From Streptomyces sp. MBT65 (GTDB lineage Bacteria > Actinomycetota > Actinomycetes > Streptomycetales > Streptomycetaceae): a stretch of DNA of 44,124 nucleotides. The notes under the pieces are model-generated. The model was given only the letters and a program-made list of their open reading frames with translations, searched no databases and had not been told where the DNA came from. Of the stretch, positions 1 to 7,840 are shown piece after piece. Where the stretch lies: assembly GCF_016612545.1 (NCBI RefSeq), contig NZ_JAENRY010000043.1:1-44124 (forward strand), given 5' to 3'. Each line of letters starts with the position of its first letter. Positions within the stretch are counted from its first letter, which is position 1. The position numbers were made by a program, and so were the translations under genes.

Positions 1-61
1 GTGCGGGCGGTGTTTCCGGTGGGGCGGTTCTGAGGAGCGGGGGCGTGACCCGGATGCCTCG

Positions 62-875
62 TCAGACCTTGAAGCCGACTCCGCCGTAGAGGGAGATCGG
101 TCCCTCGCCCAGCGGTGTCTCGCCCTCCGCGAGTTCGGGGTGCCACTCGGAGACGGACACGATGCCGGGGTCCATCGGCTCAAGTCCCTTGAAGATGCTG
201 CTCACTTCGGCGTGTGTGCGGGCGACCAGCGTCACCCCGCCCGCCGCGTAGGCGGCGATGCCGCGCTCCACCTTCTCCGGTTCGAGGTCGGCCGTCATCG
301 CGGACAGCACGAGGCAACTGCCCGGCGCCAGCGCGTCGATGAGGGTGCTCACCAGCTCGCGGGCGCCGTCCTCGTCCGGGATGAAGTGCAGCAGGGCGAT
401 GAGGGACAGCGCGATCGGACGGTCGAAGTCCAGGACGCGGGCGGCCTGTTGGAGGATGGTGAGCGGTTCGCGGGCGTCGGCCTGGATGTACTCCGTCGCC
501 CCCTCGGGGGTGCCGCGCAGCAGCCGCCGCGGCGTGGGCGAGGACGATCGGGTCGTTGTCGACGTACACGATCCGCGCGTCCGGCGCGGTGGACTGGGCG
601 ATCTGGTGGAGGTTGGGCGCGGTCGGTATGCCGGTGCCGACGTCCAGGAACTGGCGGATGCCCGACTGCCCGGCGAGCATCCGCGTCGCCCGCTGCATGA
701 ACCAGCGGTTGGCGCGCGCGGTCCGCGGGGCGCCCGGGTCAAGTGCCGTGATGTGCCTGCCGAGTTGCTCGTCGACCGGGTAGTTGTCCTTGCCGCCGAG
801 GAACCAGTCGTACACCCGCGCCGGATGCGGCTTCGACGTGTCGATCCGCTGGACGGCCGGCTCTGTCCCGGTCAC
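62..875 (-). pseudogene. SAM-dependent methyltransferase, SAV2177/DUF574 type, frameshifted
   Basis: Reads as one methyltransferase split over two frames. The N-terminal part starts at a GTG (873-875) behind an AGAGGAG ribosome site and holds the family opening (TSKPHPARVYDWFLGGKDNY), then the SAM-binding loop DVGTGIPT and YVDNDPIVLAHA. The second frame continues with GTPEGATEYIQAD to the stop at 62. The switch falls at about 524-531, where a 7-nt GC run sits in place of the 6 nt expected for two codons, so one extra base is present. Joined, the product would be about 270 residues, normal for this family, which is very common in streptomycetes and of unknown substrate. Either a true pseudogene or a sequencing indel in a GC run. 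Confidence 0.85.
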
Positions 876-901
876 GCGAGGCTCCTCTGCTCGACTGTGC
901 G

Positions 902-944
902 CTACGACGGGCCACGCGGGCTCTTCTACGACGGTCCGCGCGGG
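902..944. repeat. Tandem direct repeat upstream of the methyltransferase
   Basis: Two 19-nt copies begin with CTACGACGG and end with CGCGGG (902-920 and 926-944), 17 of 19 positions identical, with a 24-nt period. They lie just upstream of the start of the minus-strand methyltransferase and beyond the end of the hydrolase gene. Could be a protein-binding site or a small tandem duplication; no function can be shown. Confidence 0.6.
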
Positions 945-966
945 CCGTGCGAGAAGTTTGGCACGG

Positions 967-1791
967 TCATGCTGACCGGGTGGCGCGGTTCGGCACCCCG
1001 TCGAGGAAGCGGAGCAGGTCCGCGAAGACCTCGGCCCGGTTCGTCTCGTGGAACACCTCGTGCCGGGCGCCCGGATACACGTGCTCGGTCAACTCGCCGC
1101 CGCTCAACCGCTCCACGCCGATCCGGCTGCCGGCGAGCGGGACGAGCCGGTCGTCGCCGCCGTGCAGCCAGAGCAGCGGAAGCCCGCCGATGTCGCCCGA
1201 CTCGGCGACGGTCCCCAGGGTTTCGGCGAACGCCTCCAGCGTCGGCCGTTTCATCGGACCGTGCCAGACCAGCGGATCCGCCGCGTACACCGCACCGACG
1301 CCGGGGTCGCGGGAGAGCGCGGCCGGGATGATCGGGAGGTCGGGGATCTCGTCGAGGGCGAGCAGCCGGCCCGGCAGCTCCCAGCCGCCGATCACCGGCC
1401 CGGACAGCACGAGCGCGGCCAGTTCCGCGCCATGGCGCTGCGCGAAACGGGAGGCGATCAGTCCGCCCATGGAGTGGCCGATCAGGACGAGGGGGACGCC
1501 CGGGTACGTGGCACGCGCCAGCTCGGCGACGGCGTGCAGGTCCGTGACCACGTCCTCGAAGTCCTCGATCAGCACCCGCTCACCGTCCGACCTGCCGTGA
1601 CCCTGGTGGTCGGGACCGAGGACGACCGCGCCGTGCGTTCGCAGTACGGCGGCCAACTCGGCGTACCGGCCCATGTGTTCGCCGTATCCGTGCGCGACGA
1701 GGGCGATCCGGCGCGGCTGCTCGTGCGGCCACTCGTGTGCGGTGATCGTGCCCCGGGTGCCCGTGAGGAGGTGCTCGCGGGTGTCGGCCAT
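967..1791 (-). CDS. Alpha/beta hydrolase, monoacylglycerol-lipase-like
   Basis: A 274-residue serine hydrolase of the lysophospholipase/monoacylglycerol lipase (Hydrolase_4) type, predicted cytoplasmic because no signal peptide is seen. Family landmarks: the oxyanion segment HGYGEH (34-39), PDHQGHGRSDG, the nucleophile elbow GHSMGG with Ser107, a late acid segment HGGDDRLVP, and the catalytic His in GARHEVFHE. The ATG at 1789-1791 is chosen because a GGAGG lies just upstream and it matches the usual N-terminus; a longer open frame extends further but has no support. Likely cleaves a carboxylic ester of a glycerolipid; the substrate is not deducible. Divergent from the TauE gene. Confidence 0.88.
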   Translation of the reverse strand: MADTREHLLTGTRGTITAHEWPHEQPRRIALVAHGYGEHMGRYAELAAVLRTHGAVVLGPDHQGHGRSDGERVLIEDFEDVVTDLHAVAELARATYPGVPLVLIGHSMGGLIASRFAQRHGAELAALVLSGPVIGGWELPGRLLALDEIPDLPIIPAALSRDPGVGAVYAADPLVWHGPMKRPTLEAFAETLGTVAESGDIGGLPLLWLHGGDDRLVPLAGSRIGVERLSGGELTEHVYPGARHEVFHETNRAEVFADLLRFLDGVPNRATRSA

Positions 1792-1896
1792 GTGTCCTCC
1801 GGCGGTGCCGTGTCGGGAAGGTCCTGGTCCCGGGGATCTTCCCAGGTGGCCGCGCGGCAGGGGCCACCTGGCGAGACACTCCTTACGCGGCCAGAT

Positions 1897-1908
1897 GTAT
1901 GGACATAC
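1897..1908. promoter_or_regulatory. Small inverted repeat between divergent genes
   Basis: GTATG-GA-CATAC forms a perfect 5-bp inverted repeat in the 130-bp space between the lipase-like gene and the TauE-type gene, 14 nt before the TauE start. Its form and position suit a dimeric repressor such as a GntR-type protein, but no regulator gene is adjacent. CATACC could also be the -10 box of a near-leaderless transcript. Confidence 0.3.
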
Positions 1909-1921
1909 CATCGGTCCTCGC

Positions 1922-2707
1922 ATGAACACGATGACTCTCTGGCACATATCCGGCTGGGAATTCGCCGCGCTCGCCGCCGCGGCCCTGCTCGTCGGCTTCT
2001 CGAAGACCGCCGTGAGCGGGGCCAACACGGTCAGCCTGGCGATCTTCGCGGCCGTCCTGCCCGCCCGCGCCTCCACCGGCGTACTGCTCCCGATCCTGAT
2101 CGTCGGCGATGTCCTCGCCGTCCTCACCTATCGGCGGCACGCCCACTGGCCCACGCTGTGGCGGCTGTTCCCGGCGGTCGCGGCGGGGGTCGTGATCGGG
2201 ACGCTGTTCCTGGTGTGGGCCGACGACGCGGTCGTACGGACCTCGATCGGGGCGATCCTGCTGTTCATGGCAGGGGTCACCCTGTGGCGCCGACGGAAGG
2301 CGGACACGGAGGCCGGGGCCGGTGACGAGCCGGACTCCGTCACCACGAGGTCCGGCCGGGCGAAGGCGGGCTCGTACGGTGTGCTCGGCGGGTTCACCAC
2401 GATGGTCGCCAACGCGGGTGGCCCGGTGATGTCGATGTACCTGCTCTCGGCGGGCTTCCGGAAGCTGGGCTTCCTCGGCACGTCGGCGTTCTTCTTCCTG
2501 ATCGTCAACGTGACCAAGGTGCCCTTCAGCGTGGGCCTCGGCCTGATCGACGGGCACTCCCTGCTGCTTGACGCGGCGCTCGCGGCATTCGTCGTGCCCG
2601 GTGCGTTGATCGGCAAATGGGCTGTGAACCGAATCAACCAGCGATTGTTCGAGCAACTCGTGATCGCGGCGACGATCATCGGCGGACTGCAACTGTTGCT
2701 CCGCTGA
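1922..2707 (+). CDS. TauE/SafE family membrane permease
   Basis: A 261-residue, very hydrophobic protein of the TauE/SafE (formerly DUF81) family, whose members are proposed to export sulfite or organosulfonates or other anions. The N-terminal helix carries GFSKTAVSGAN, and the repeated half carries GGFTTMVANAGGPVMSMYLLSAG, the paired motifs of this inverted-repeat family. A charged loop (RRRKADTEAGAGDEPDS) separates the halves. Seven to eight membrane segments are visible. ATG 1922 is preferred; there is no clear Shine-Dalgarno site, so the mRNA may have a very short leader. An in-frame ATG at 1895 or 1931 is possible. The substrate is unknown. Confidence 0.88.
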   Translation: MNTMTLWHISGWEFAALAAAALLVGFSKTAVSGANTVSLAIFAAVLPARASTGVLLPILIVGDVLAVLTYRRHAHWPTLWRLFPAVAAGVVIGTLFLVWADDAVVRTSIGAILLFMAGVTLWRRRKADTEAGAGDEPDSVTTRSGRAKAGSYGVLGGFTTMVANAGGPVMSMYLLSAGFRKLGFLGTSAFFFLIVNVTKVPFSVGLGLIDGHSLLLDAALAAFVVPGALIGKWAVNRINQRLFEQLVIAATIIGGLQLLLR

Positions 2708-2761
2708 CACCGCCGCCGACTCCCCGGACGCCTCCGCCCCGTGACCTCGTACGCTCGCCCC

Positions 2762-3532
2762 ATGTCCCCGCACATCCTGATCCTCGGCGGCACCACCGAG
2801 GCACGTGAACTCGCCGCCGAGCTGACGCGACGGCGTCCCGAGATCCGGGTGACCACCTCCCTCGCCGGGCGCGTGTCACGGCCGGGTGCGCTGGCCGGGG
2901 ACGTGCGGATTGGTGGCTTCGGCGGAGCCGAGGGGCTGGCCGAGTGGCTGCGGGAGCACCGCGTGGACGCCGTCGTCGATGCCACCCACCCCTTCGCGGA
3001 GTCGATCACCGCGAATGCGGTGCGGGCCGCGGCGGCGCGCGACCTGCCCGTCGTGGTGCTGCGCCGACCGGGCTGGCAGCCGGGCCCCGGCGACCACTGG
3101 CACCCGGTCGCGGACCTGGCCGAGGCCGCCGAGGCGCTCCCCGCACTCGGGCGTCGCGTCCTGCTCACCACCGGCCGCCTCGGCCTCGCCGCCTTCGCGC
3201 ATCTGCCCCGACTGCACTTCGTCGTACGGTCGGTGGAGCCGCCCGAGCCCCCGATGCCGCCGGACATCGAACTGCTGTCGGCCCGCGGGCCTTTCACCGT
3301 GGCCGACGAGGCGGCGCTGCTGCGCGAGCACCGGATCGACGTGGTCGTGACGAAGGACAGCGGGGGAGCGGCGACCTCGGCCAAACTCACGGCCGCGCGG
3401 GAGGCAGGCGTCCCGGTCGTGGTCGTACGACGGCCGCCGTTGCCGGACGGGGTGAGCGCGGTGCCCGATGTCGCCGGGGTGCTGGAGCGGCTGGAAGGTC
3501 TGGAGCGGCTGGGGCTCAGCCCGGGGCGATGA
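2762..3532 (+). CDS. cobK: Precorrin-6A reductase
   Basis: A 256-residue CobK/CbiJ family protein, which reduces precorrin-6A with NADPH in corrin ring (vitamin B12) synthesis. Typical signatures are the start HILILGGTTEARELA, the central VDATHPFAESITANA, VLLTTGRLGL, and near the end DVVVTKDSGGAATSAKLTAA. ATG 2762 fits this start exactly. The gene begins 55 nt after the TauE stop on the same strand and ends with a 17-nt tail-to-tail overlap with the zinc-ribbon gene. cobF lies about 2.7 kb further on the opposite strand, so two consecutive-step pathway enzymes are close but not in one operon. Confidence 0.93.
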   Translation: MSPHILILGGTTEARELAAELTRRRPEIRVTTSLAGRVSRPGALAGDVRIGGFGGAEGLAEWLREHRVDAVVDATHPFAESITANAVRAAAARDLPVVVLRRPGWQPGPGDHWHPVADLAEAAEALPALGRRVLLTTGRLGLAAFAHLPRLHFVVRSVEPPEPPMPPDIELLSARGPFTVADEAALLREHRIDVVVTKDSGGAATSAKLTAAREAGVPVVVVRRPPLPDGVSAVPDVAGVLERLEGLERLGLSPGR

Positions 3533-3980
3533 CCGTGGCCCGGAGGCGGTCCACCGCGCGCAGGATCTCGTCCCGGTTCTTGGCGCTCTTCATCCAGGCC
3601 GGGAGCCGGGCGACCAGCGTCATCTTCCGCCCGGTGTCGTACCAGGGCGCGCGCTCGCGCAGGTCGGCGGCGACGAACCGCCGGATCAGGTCCAGGTGTT
3701 GGAGGTCGTACGCCCACAACTCGCCGTGTCTGGTCCCGGTTCGCAGCCAGAGGGGAGGCCGGGAGCGCGGAGAGGGGCCCGTGTCGATCCGGCACAGGCC
3801 GCAGGACCGGCAGACCAGTCGGGTGTGCGGATACCGCTTCCCCTCGGCGTCCGGAGGTGTGCACGGGCGCTGTTCGAAGTGGGCGATCCGCTCGCAGCGC
3901 GGGCAGCGCACCAACATCGACGACGCGAAGTGGTAGCGCTCGGCGCGCGGGTCGCGGAAGCGCACGGGAGCCGGGGACAT
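3516..3980 (-). CDS. Zinc-ribbon protein of unknown function
   Basis: A 154-residue soluble protein not assigned to a named family. Two metal-binding knuckles stand out: CPRC (26-29) and CRSC followed by GLC (57-63), typical of a zinc ribbon. The rest contains LWLRTGTRHGELWAYDLQHLDL and a basic helical C-terminus (KSAKNRDEILRAVDRLRA). ATG 3978-3980 is chosen because the sequence after it looks conserved; a GTG at 4016 would add 12 residues but has no ribosome site. Overlaps the 3' end of cobK by 17 nt on the opposite strand. Short streptomycete proteins of this layout are usually annotated as hypothetical or TFIIB-type zinc-ribbon proteins. Confidence 0.75.
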   Translation of the reverse strand: MSPAPVRFRDPRAERYHFASSMLVRCPRCERIAHFEQRPCTPPDAEGKRYPHTRLVCRSCGLCRIDTGPSPRSRPPLWLRTGTRHGELWAYDLQHLDLIRRFVAADLRERAPWYDTGRKMTLVARLPAWMKSAKNRDEILRAVDRLRATVIAPG

Positions 3981-4040
3981 GCCGTGAGTATGACCACCGG
4001 CCCGCTCGCCCGGCACCTGGTTTTCAGGGCGACGGGGTCT

Positions 4041-6149
4041 TCAGGAGGAGGCCGTGCTCCCCTCCAACTCGGCCGGGCGGCGCGGCAGTCCGGTGCTGAG
4101 GTCCTCCACCAGGAGCCGCTTGGCGATGGAGTCGACGGCGGCGCGCAGGTCCGTTCCGGAGGGGCGGCCGATGTCCTTCTCCACCCGGTCCTCCAGCCAG
4201 TTGCCCCACGCCCTGCCGATGATCTCGGCCTCCCGTTCGCCCGCCGCGGTGTGCGACAGGAGAGAGCCGGTGCGGGTCAGATAGCCCTCCTCGACCATGC
4301 GGTCGAAGACCGGGAGGAGCACCTCCGGAGGCATGTGACGCCGGGCGGCGATCAGGCCGAGGCTCGCATGGCCGACCATCCGGCCGAACAGTTCGACCTG
4401 CATCACCGCCCAGGCACCGGCGATGTCCAGCCGCGTGTCGGAGTCCGTGATGATCCGCCGGGCCGTGTCCAGGTCGGTGCTGCCGATGACCTTGCCCACG
4501 GCCGCTTCGAGGAGGCGTTGCGAGTCCCCGCCGCGCGGTGACGCGAAGCCCTCGCCCATGTCGGTGGAGCCCATCCGCGCGCTGTCGCGCAGCTGGACCT
4601 GCTTGAGGAACAGGGCCACGACGAATCCGATCACGGCGACCGGGACCGTCCACCGGAACACCGTCTGGATGGTGTCGGCGTACGCGTTGATGATCGGCGC
4701 GGCGGCGGCGTGCGGCAGCTTGTGCAGGCCCTCGGGGCTGGTCGCCGCCTTGGTGATGACGGCCGGGTTCAGCGCGCTCGTCCTCGCGGCGGACGCGATC
4801 CCGTCCTTGAGGTTGGGGGCCAGGCTGTTGGCGTAGATCGTGCCGAAGACGGCGGTGCCGAACGAACTGCCCAGCGTACGGAAGAAGGTGACGCCGGAGG
4901 TCGCGGTGCCGAGGTCGGTGTACTCGACGGTGTTCTGCACGGCGATCGTCAGCACCTGCATGCACAGGCCGATGCCGGTGCCGAGCACGAACATGTACAC
5001 CGATTCCAGGAACGCGCCCGTACCCGGACCCATGAGGGACATCAGATAGAGCCCGACGCCCATCACCGCGGAGCCGATGATCGGGAAGATGCGGTACTGG
5101 CCGGTCTTGCTGACCACGTTGCCGCTGAAGACGGACGCGATCAGCAGCCCCATCACCATGGGCAGCGTCCGCACCCCGGAGACCGTGGCCGAGTCGCCGT
5201 CGACGTACTGCAGATAGGTCGGCAGATACGTCAGCGCGCCGAGCATCGCGAAGCCGACGATGAAGCTGAGGATCGAGCAGACCGCGAACACCGGGTTGCC
5301 GAACAGCCGCATGGGCAGCATGGGTTGCGCGGCCCGGGTCTCGACCCAGCAGAACAGGCCGAGCGCGATCGTGCCGCCCACGAACAGGCCGATGATGGTC
5401 GCCGAACCCCACGCGTACTCGTTGCCGCCCCAACTCGTCGCCAGGATCAGGGAGCTCGCGCCGACCGCGACGAGCGCGATGCCCAGGTAGTCGATGACGG
5501 GCCGCACCGCCGACTTGACCACGGGGATGGTGCGGGCCGCCGCGATGACGACGACGATCGCGATGGGCACGTTGACGTAGAACGCCCAGCGCCAGGTCAG
5601 ATGGTCGGTGAACAGGCCGCCGAGCAGCGGTCCGATGACCGTGGCCACACCGAACACCGCGCCGATCGCGCCCTGGTACTTGCCGCGCTCCCGCAGCGGG
5701 ATGACGTCGGCGATCAGCGCCATCGCCGTCACCATCAGCCCGCCCGCGCCGATGCCCTGCACCGCCCGCCAGGCGATCAGCAGTGTCATGTTGGTGGCGA
5801 GACCGCACAGGAACGAGCCCGTGATGAACACGATCGCCGAGACCTGGAAGACCACCTTGCGGCCGAAGAGGTCACCGAACTTGCCGACCAGGACGGTCGC
5901 CACGGTCTCCGCCAGCAGATAGGCGGTGACCACCCACGACATGTGCGCGGCACCGCCCAGGTCCGACACGATCGTCGGCAGGGCCGTCCCCACGATGGTC
6001 TGGTCGAGGGCCGCCAGCAGCATGCCCAGCATGATCGTCACGAAGACGACGTTGCGGCGGCGAGGGTCCAGCACGGGGGGCTGCTGCGCGGAAGGCAGCG
6101 AGGTTTCCTCGGCGACTGTCACGAGGTCACTTTCACACCGGTGGACCAT
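4041..6149 (-). CDS. DHA2-family MFS drug transporter with C-terminal winged-helix-like extension
   Basis: A 702-residue proton antiporter of the EmrB/QacA (14 membrane segment) family. Helix 1 has [20 protein letters not shown] and helix 2 ends in [10 protein letters not shown], the motif A loop. The antiporter motif C region reads [20 protein letters not shown]. The membrane part ends near residue 520; family members are usually about 500 residues. The remaining ~180 residues are soluble, with [28 protein letters not shown] and a short hairpin before [12 protein letters not shown], resembling a MarR-type winged helix. The ATG at 6149 has no good ribosome site; GTG 6122 is a credible alternative start. 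Exported drug unknown. Lies 43 nt downstream of cobF on the same strand. Confidence 0.9.
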   Translation of the reverse strand: MVHRCESDLVTVAEETSLPSAQQPPVLDPRRRNVVFVTIMLGMLLAALDQTIVGTALPTIVSDLGGAAHMSWVVTAYLLAETVATVLVGKFGDLFGRKVVFQVSAIVFITGSFLCGLATNMTLLIAWRAVQGIGAGGLMVTAMALIADVIPLRERGKYQGAIGAVFGVATVIGPLLGGLFTDHLTWRWAFYVNVPIAIVVVIAAARTIPVVKSAVRPVIDYLGIALVAVGASSLILATSWGGNEYAWGSATIIGLFVGGTIALGLFCWVETRAAQPMLPMRLFGNPVFAVCSILSFIVGFAMLGALTYLPTYLQYVDGDSATVSGVRTLPMVMGLLIASVFSGNVVSKTGQYRIFPIIGSAVMGVGLYLMSLMGPGTGAFLESVYMFVLGTGIGLCMQVLTIAVQNTVEYTDLGTATSGVTFFRTLGSSFGTAVFGTIYANSLAPNLKDGIASAARTSALNPAVITKAATSPEGLHKLPHAAAAPIINAYADTIQTVFRWTVPVAVIGFVVALFLKQVQLRDSARMGSTDMGEGFASPRGGDSQRLLEAAVGKVIGSTDLDTARRIITDSDTRLDIAGAWAVMQVELFGRMVGHASLGLIAARRHMPPEVLLPVFDRMVEEGYLTRTGSLLSHTAAGEREAEIIGRAWGNWLEDRVEKDIGRPSGTDLRAAVDSIAKRLLVEDLSTGLPRRPAELEGSTASS

Positions 6150-6192
6150 CCGTGCACAGTGGGCGGGGCCGCTCGGGTTGCTTCTTCGCGCG

Positions 6193-6966
6193 CTATTCCA
6201 CTGCCGTGTGCCGGCGCAGCAGATACGTGTCCATGATCCAGCCCTTGCGCTCCCGGGCCTCCGCGCGCAGTTGCTCGATGCGCGGGGCGGCCTCGGCTAT
6301 CGGACCGGAGGCGAGGATCTCGTCCGGGGTGCCGATGTAGGCACCCCAGTAGATGTCGATGTCCTGGTCGGCGTACCGCCGGAAGGTCTGCTGCGCGTCG
6401 AGCATCACGACCACGTCGTCCACCCCCTCCGGGAACCCCTCGGACAACCGCCGGCCCGTGGTGATCTGCACCGGCCCGGCCACCCGGTTGAGCCCTGTGC
6501 GGTGCCGGGCGACGAGCGCCGAGACACTGCTGATGCCGGGCACGACGTCGTATTCGAAGGCCACCGCGCCCCGCTCCAGGATCTCCTCCAGGATGCCGAG
6601 CGTGCTGTCGTACAGCGAAGGATCCCCCCACACCAGGAACGCGCCGCTCTCCTCCTCGCCCACCTCCTCGACGATGAGCCGCTCGTAGATGTCCGCACGG
6701 GCGCTGCGCCAGTCGCCGACGGCCGGGGAGTACGCGGCACCCCCCGCCTTCCGGTCCCGCTCCGGGTCACGCGCCTCGACCAGGCGGTACGTCCCCTCCG
6801 GTATGTGCGCGTCGAGCATGTCCCGGCGGAGCCCGGTGAGGTCGGACTTCACCTCGCCCTTGTCGAGGAGGAAGAACACGTCCGTGCTCCGCAGCACCCT
6901 GACCGCCTGGAGGGTGAGCTGCTCGGGGTCGCCCGCGCCGATACCGATGACATGAATCTTTCGCAC
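6193..6966 (-). CDS. cobF: Precorrin-6A synthase (deacetylating)
   Basis: A 257-residue tetrapyrrole methylase (CbiF/CobF class) that methylates C1 of precorrin-5 with loss of acetate in aerobic B12 synthesis, the step before CobK. The N-terminal SAM site reads [31 protein letters not shown] and the following [15 protein letters not shown] are the other methylase motifs, and [13 protein letters not shown] and [12 protein letters not shown] close the CobF pattern. GTG 6964-6966 gives the family start; a GGAGG lies only 1-2 nt upstream of it, unusually close, so initiation at an upstream GTG is not excluded. Confidence 0.93.
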   Translation of the reverse strand: MRKIHVIGIGAGDPEQLTLQAVRVLRSTDVFFLLDKGEVKSDLTGLRRDMLDAHIPEGTYRLVEARDPERDRKAGGAAYSPAVGDWRSARADIYERLIVEEVGEEESGAFLVWGDPSLYDSTLGILEEILERGAVAFEYDVVPGISSVSALVARHRTGLNRVAGPVQITTGRRLSEGFPEGVDDVVVMLDAQQTFRRYADQDIDIYWGAYIGTPDEILASGPIAEAAPRIEQLRAEARERKGWIMDTYLLRRHTAVE

Positions 6967-7044
6967 GCCTCCGAGTCTGCCCCACGCCACTGACAGTCCG
7001 TACACCGCACCGGCCCGACCACGGCGTCCCGCGAAACGGCCCGA

Positions 7045-7578
7045 CTACGACATCCCTCGCAGCCGGGGCGCCCGAGCCCGCGCGTCGACGCTCCCGCCGC
7101 CCCGCTCCACCTCGTCCGCGAGCTCCCGCGCCCACGCGGCGACCCCCGCGAGCTCCGTCCCGTACGGCCGCTCCCGCCCCGACCGGGCCGCCCACTCCTC
7201 GACGCCCACGGCCCCGCGCCGCAGCAGCCGGGCCCCGCCGGTGACATTGCCCCGGGCCGCGTGCGTGAGCCCCACCGCGAGCTGGGCGAGCCCGCGCCAC
7301 AGGCCGCGCTCCTCGTCCGGCCCCGACTTCCAGGCGTCCTCGAAGACCTCGTGCGCGTGGAACGGTTTCCCCTCGTCGAGCAGCGCCTGCGCCTCGACGA
7401 CGGTCTCCTCCGGCGCGCGCACGACCCCCTCGGGCTGCCGTGCCACGCCGTCCGCGTCGTAGGGCAGCGGTCGCCCGAGCCCGTCCCGGGGCCGGGCGTT
7501 GCGGGCCCGTCCCTCGCCGTCCCGGTCCCGCGCGTCGGCCGTACCGTCCGAGGTCGCACCTGCGGTTGTGTCGCCCAT
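7045..7578 (-). CDS. DUF309 domain protein
   Basis: A 177-residue protein with a charged, poorly conserved first 50 residues followed by a DUF309 helical domain. The hallmark is FHAHEVFEDAWK (73-84), preceded by AQALLDEGKP and followed by GLWRGLAQLAVGLTHAARGN. The His/Glu pattern in the family suggests a metal or substrate pocket, but no activity is established. ATG 7576-7578 is selected since the open frame upstream lacks conserved sequence. It reads in the same direction as cobF, with a 78-nt gap. Confidence 0.85.
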   Translation of the reverse strand: MGDTTAGATSDGTADARDRDGEGRARNARPRDGLGRPLPYDADGVARQPEGVVRAPEETVVEAQALLDEGKPFHAHEVFEDAWKSGPDEERGLWRGLAQLAVGLTHAARGNVTGGARLLRRGAVGVEEWAARSGRERPYGTELAGVAAWARELADEVERGGGSVDARARAPRLRGMS

Positions 7579-7630
7579 ACGACGATTGTCCCGCGTCGGC
7601 ACCGGCTTCGGCGCACCCCCTGGTGTGGGG

Positions 7631-7636
7631 TAAAGT
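7631..7636 (+). promoter_or_regulatory. Putative -10 box of the tRNA-Pro promoter
   Basis: TAAAGT, set in GGGGTAAAGTGCT, is a frequent -10 element before actinomycete tRNA genes. It would start transcription about 34 nt before the mature tRNA 5' end. The -35 region (around 7607-7613, TTCGGC) is weak. Confidence 0.4.
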
Positions 7637-7676
7637 GCTGTTCGCGCGATCACACGGTTCTCCGTGGGCAGCGCAT

Positions 7677-7750
<74 letters not shown>

Positions 7751-7770
7751 CTTTTCGAAGTCGCAGATGA

Positions 7771-7803
7771 GGGGCCGTTTCGGAGTTCTTCCGAAACGGC
7801 CCC
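7771..7803. terminator. Hairpin terminator after tRNA-Pro
   Basis: A perfect 13-bp stem, GGGGCCGTTTCGG / CCGAAACGGCCCC, with a 7-nt loop (AGTTCTT), 20 nt after the tRNA and 37 nt before the 3' end of the converging LamG gene. It can serve both strands; only short T runs follow. Confidence 0.85.
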
Positions 7804-7840
7804 TCGATCATTTCCCCGTGTCACTGCCTGGCCCTGAGGC

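Noticed and set aside
1..33. Possible end of an upstream plus-strand gene (open to a TGA at 31-33)
   Set aside because: Only ten codons are visible with no recognisable sequence, so it cannot be supported.
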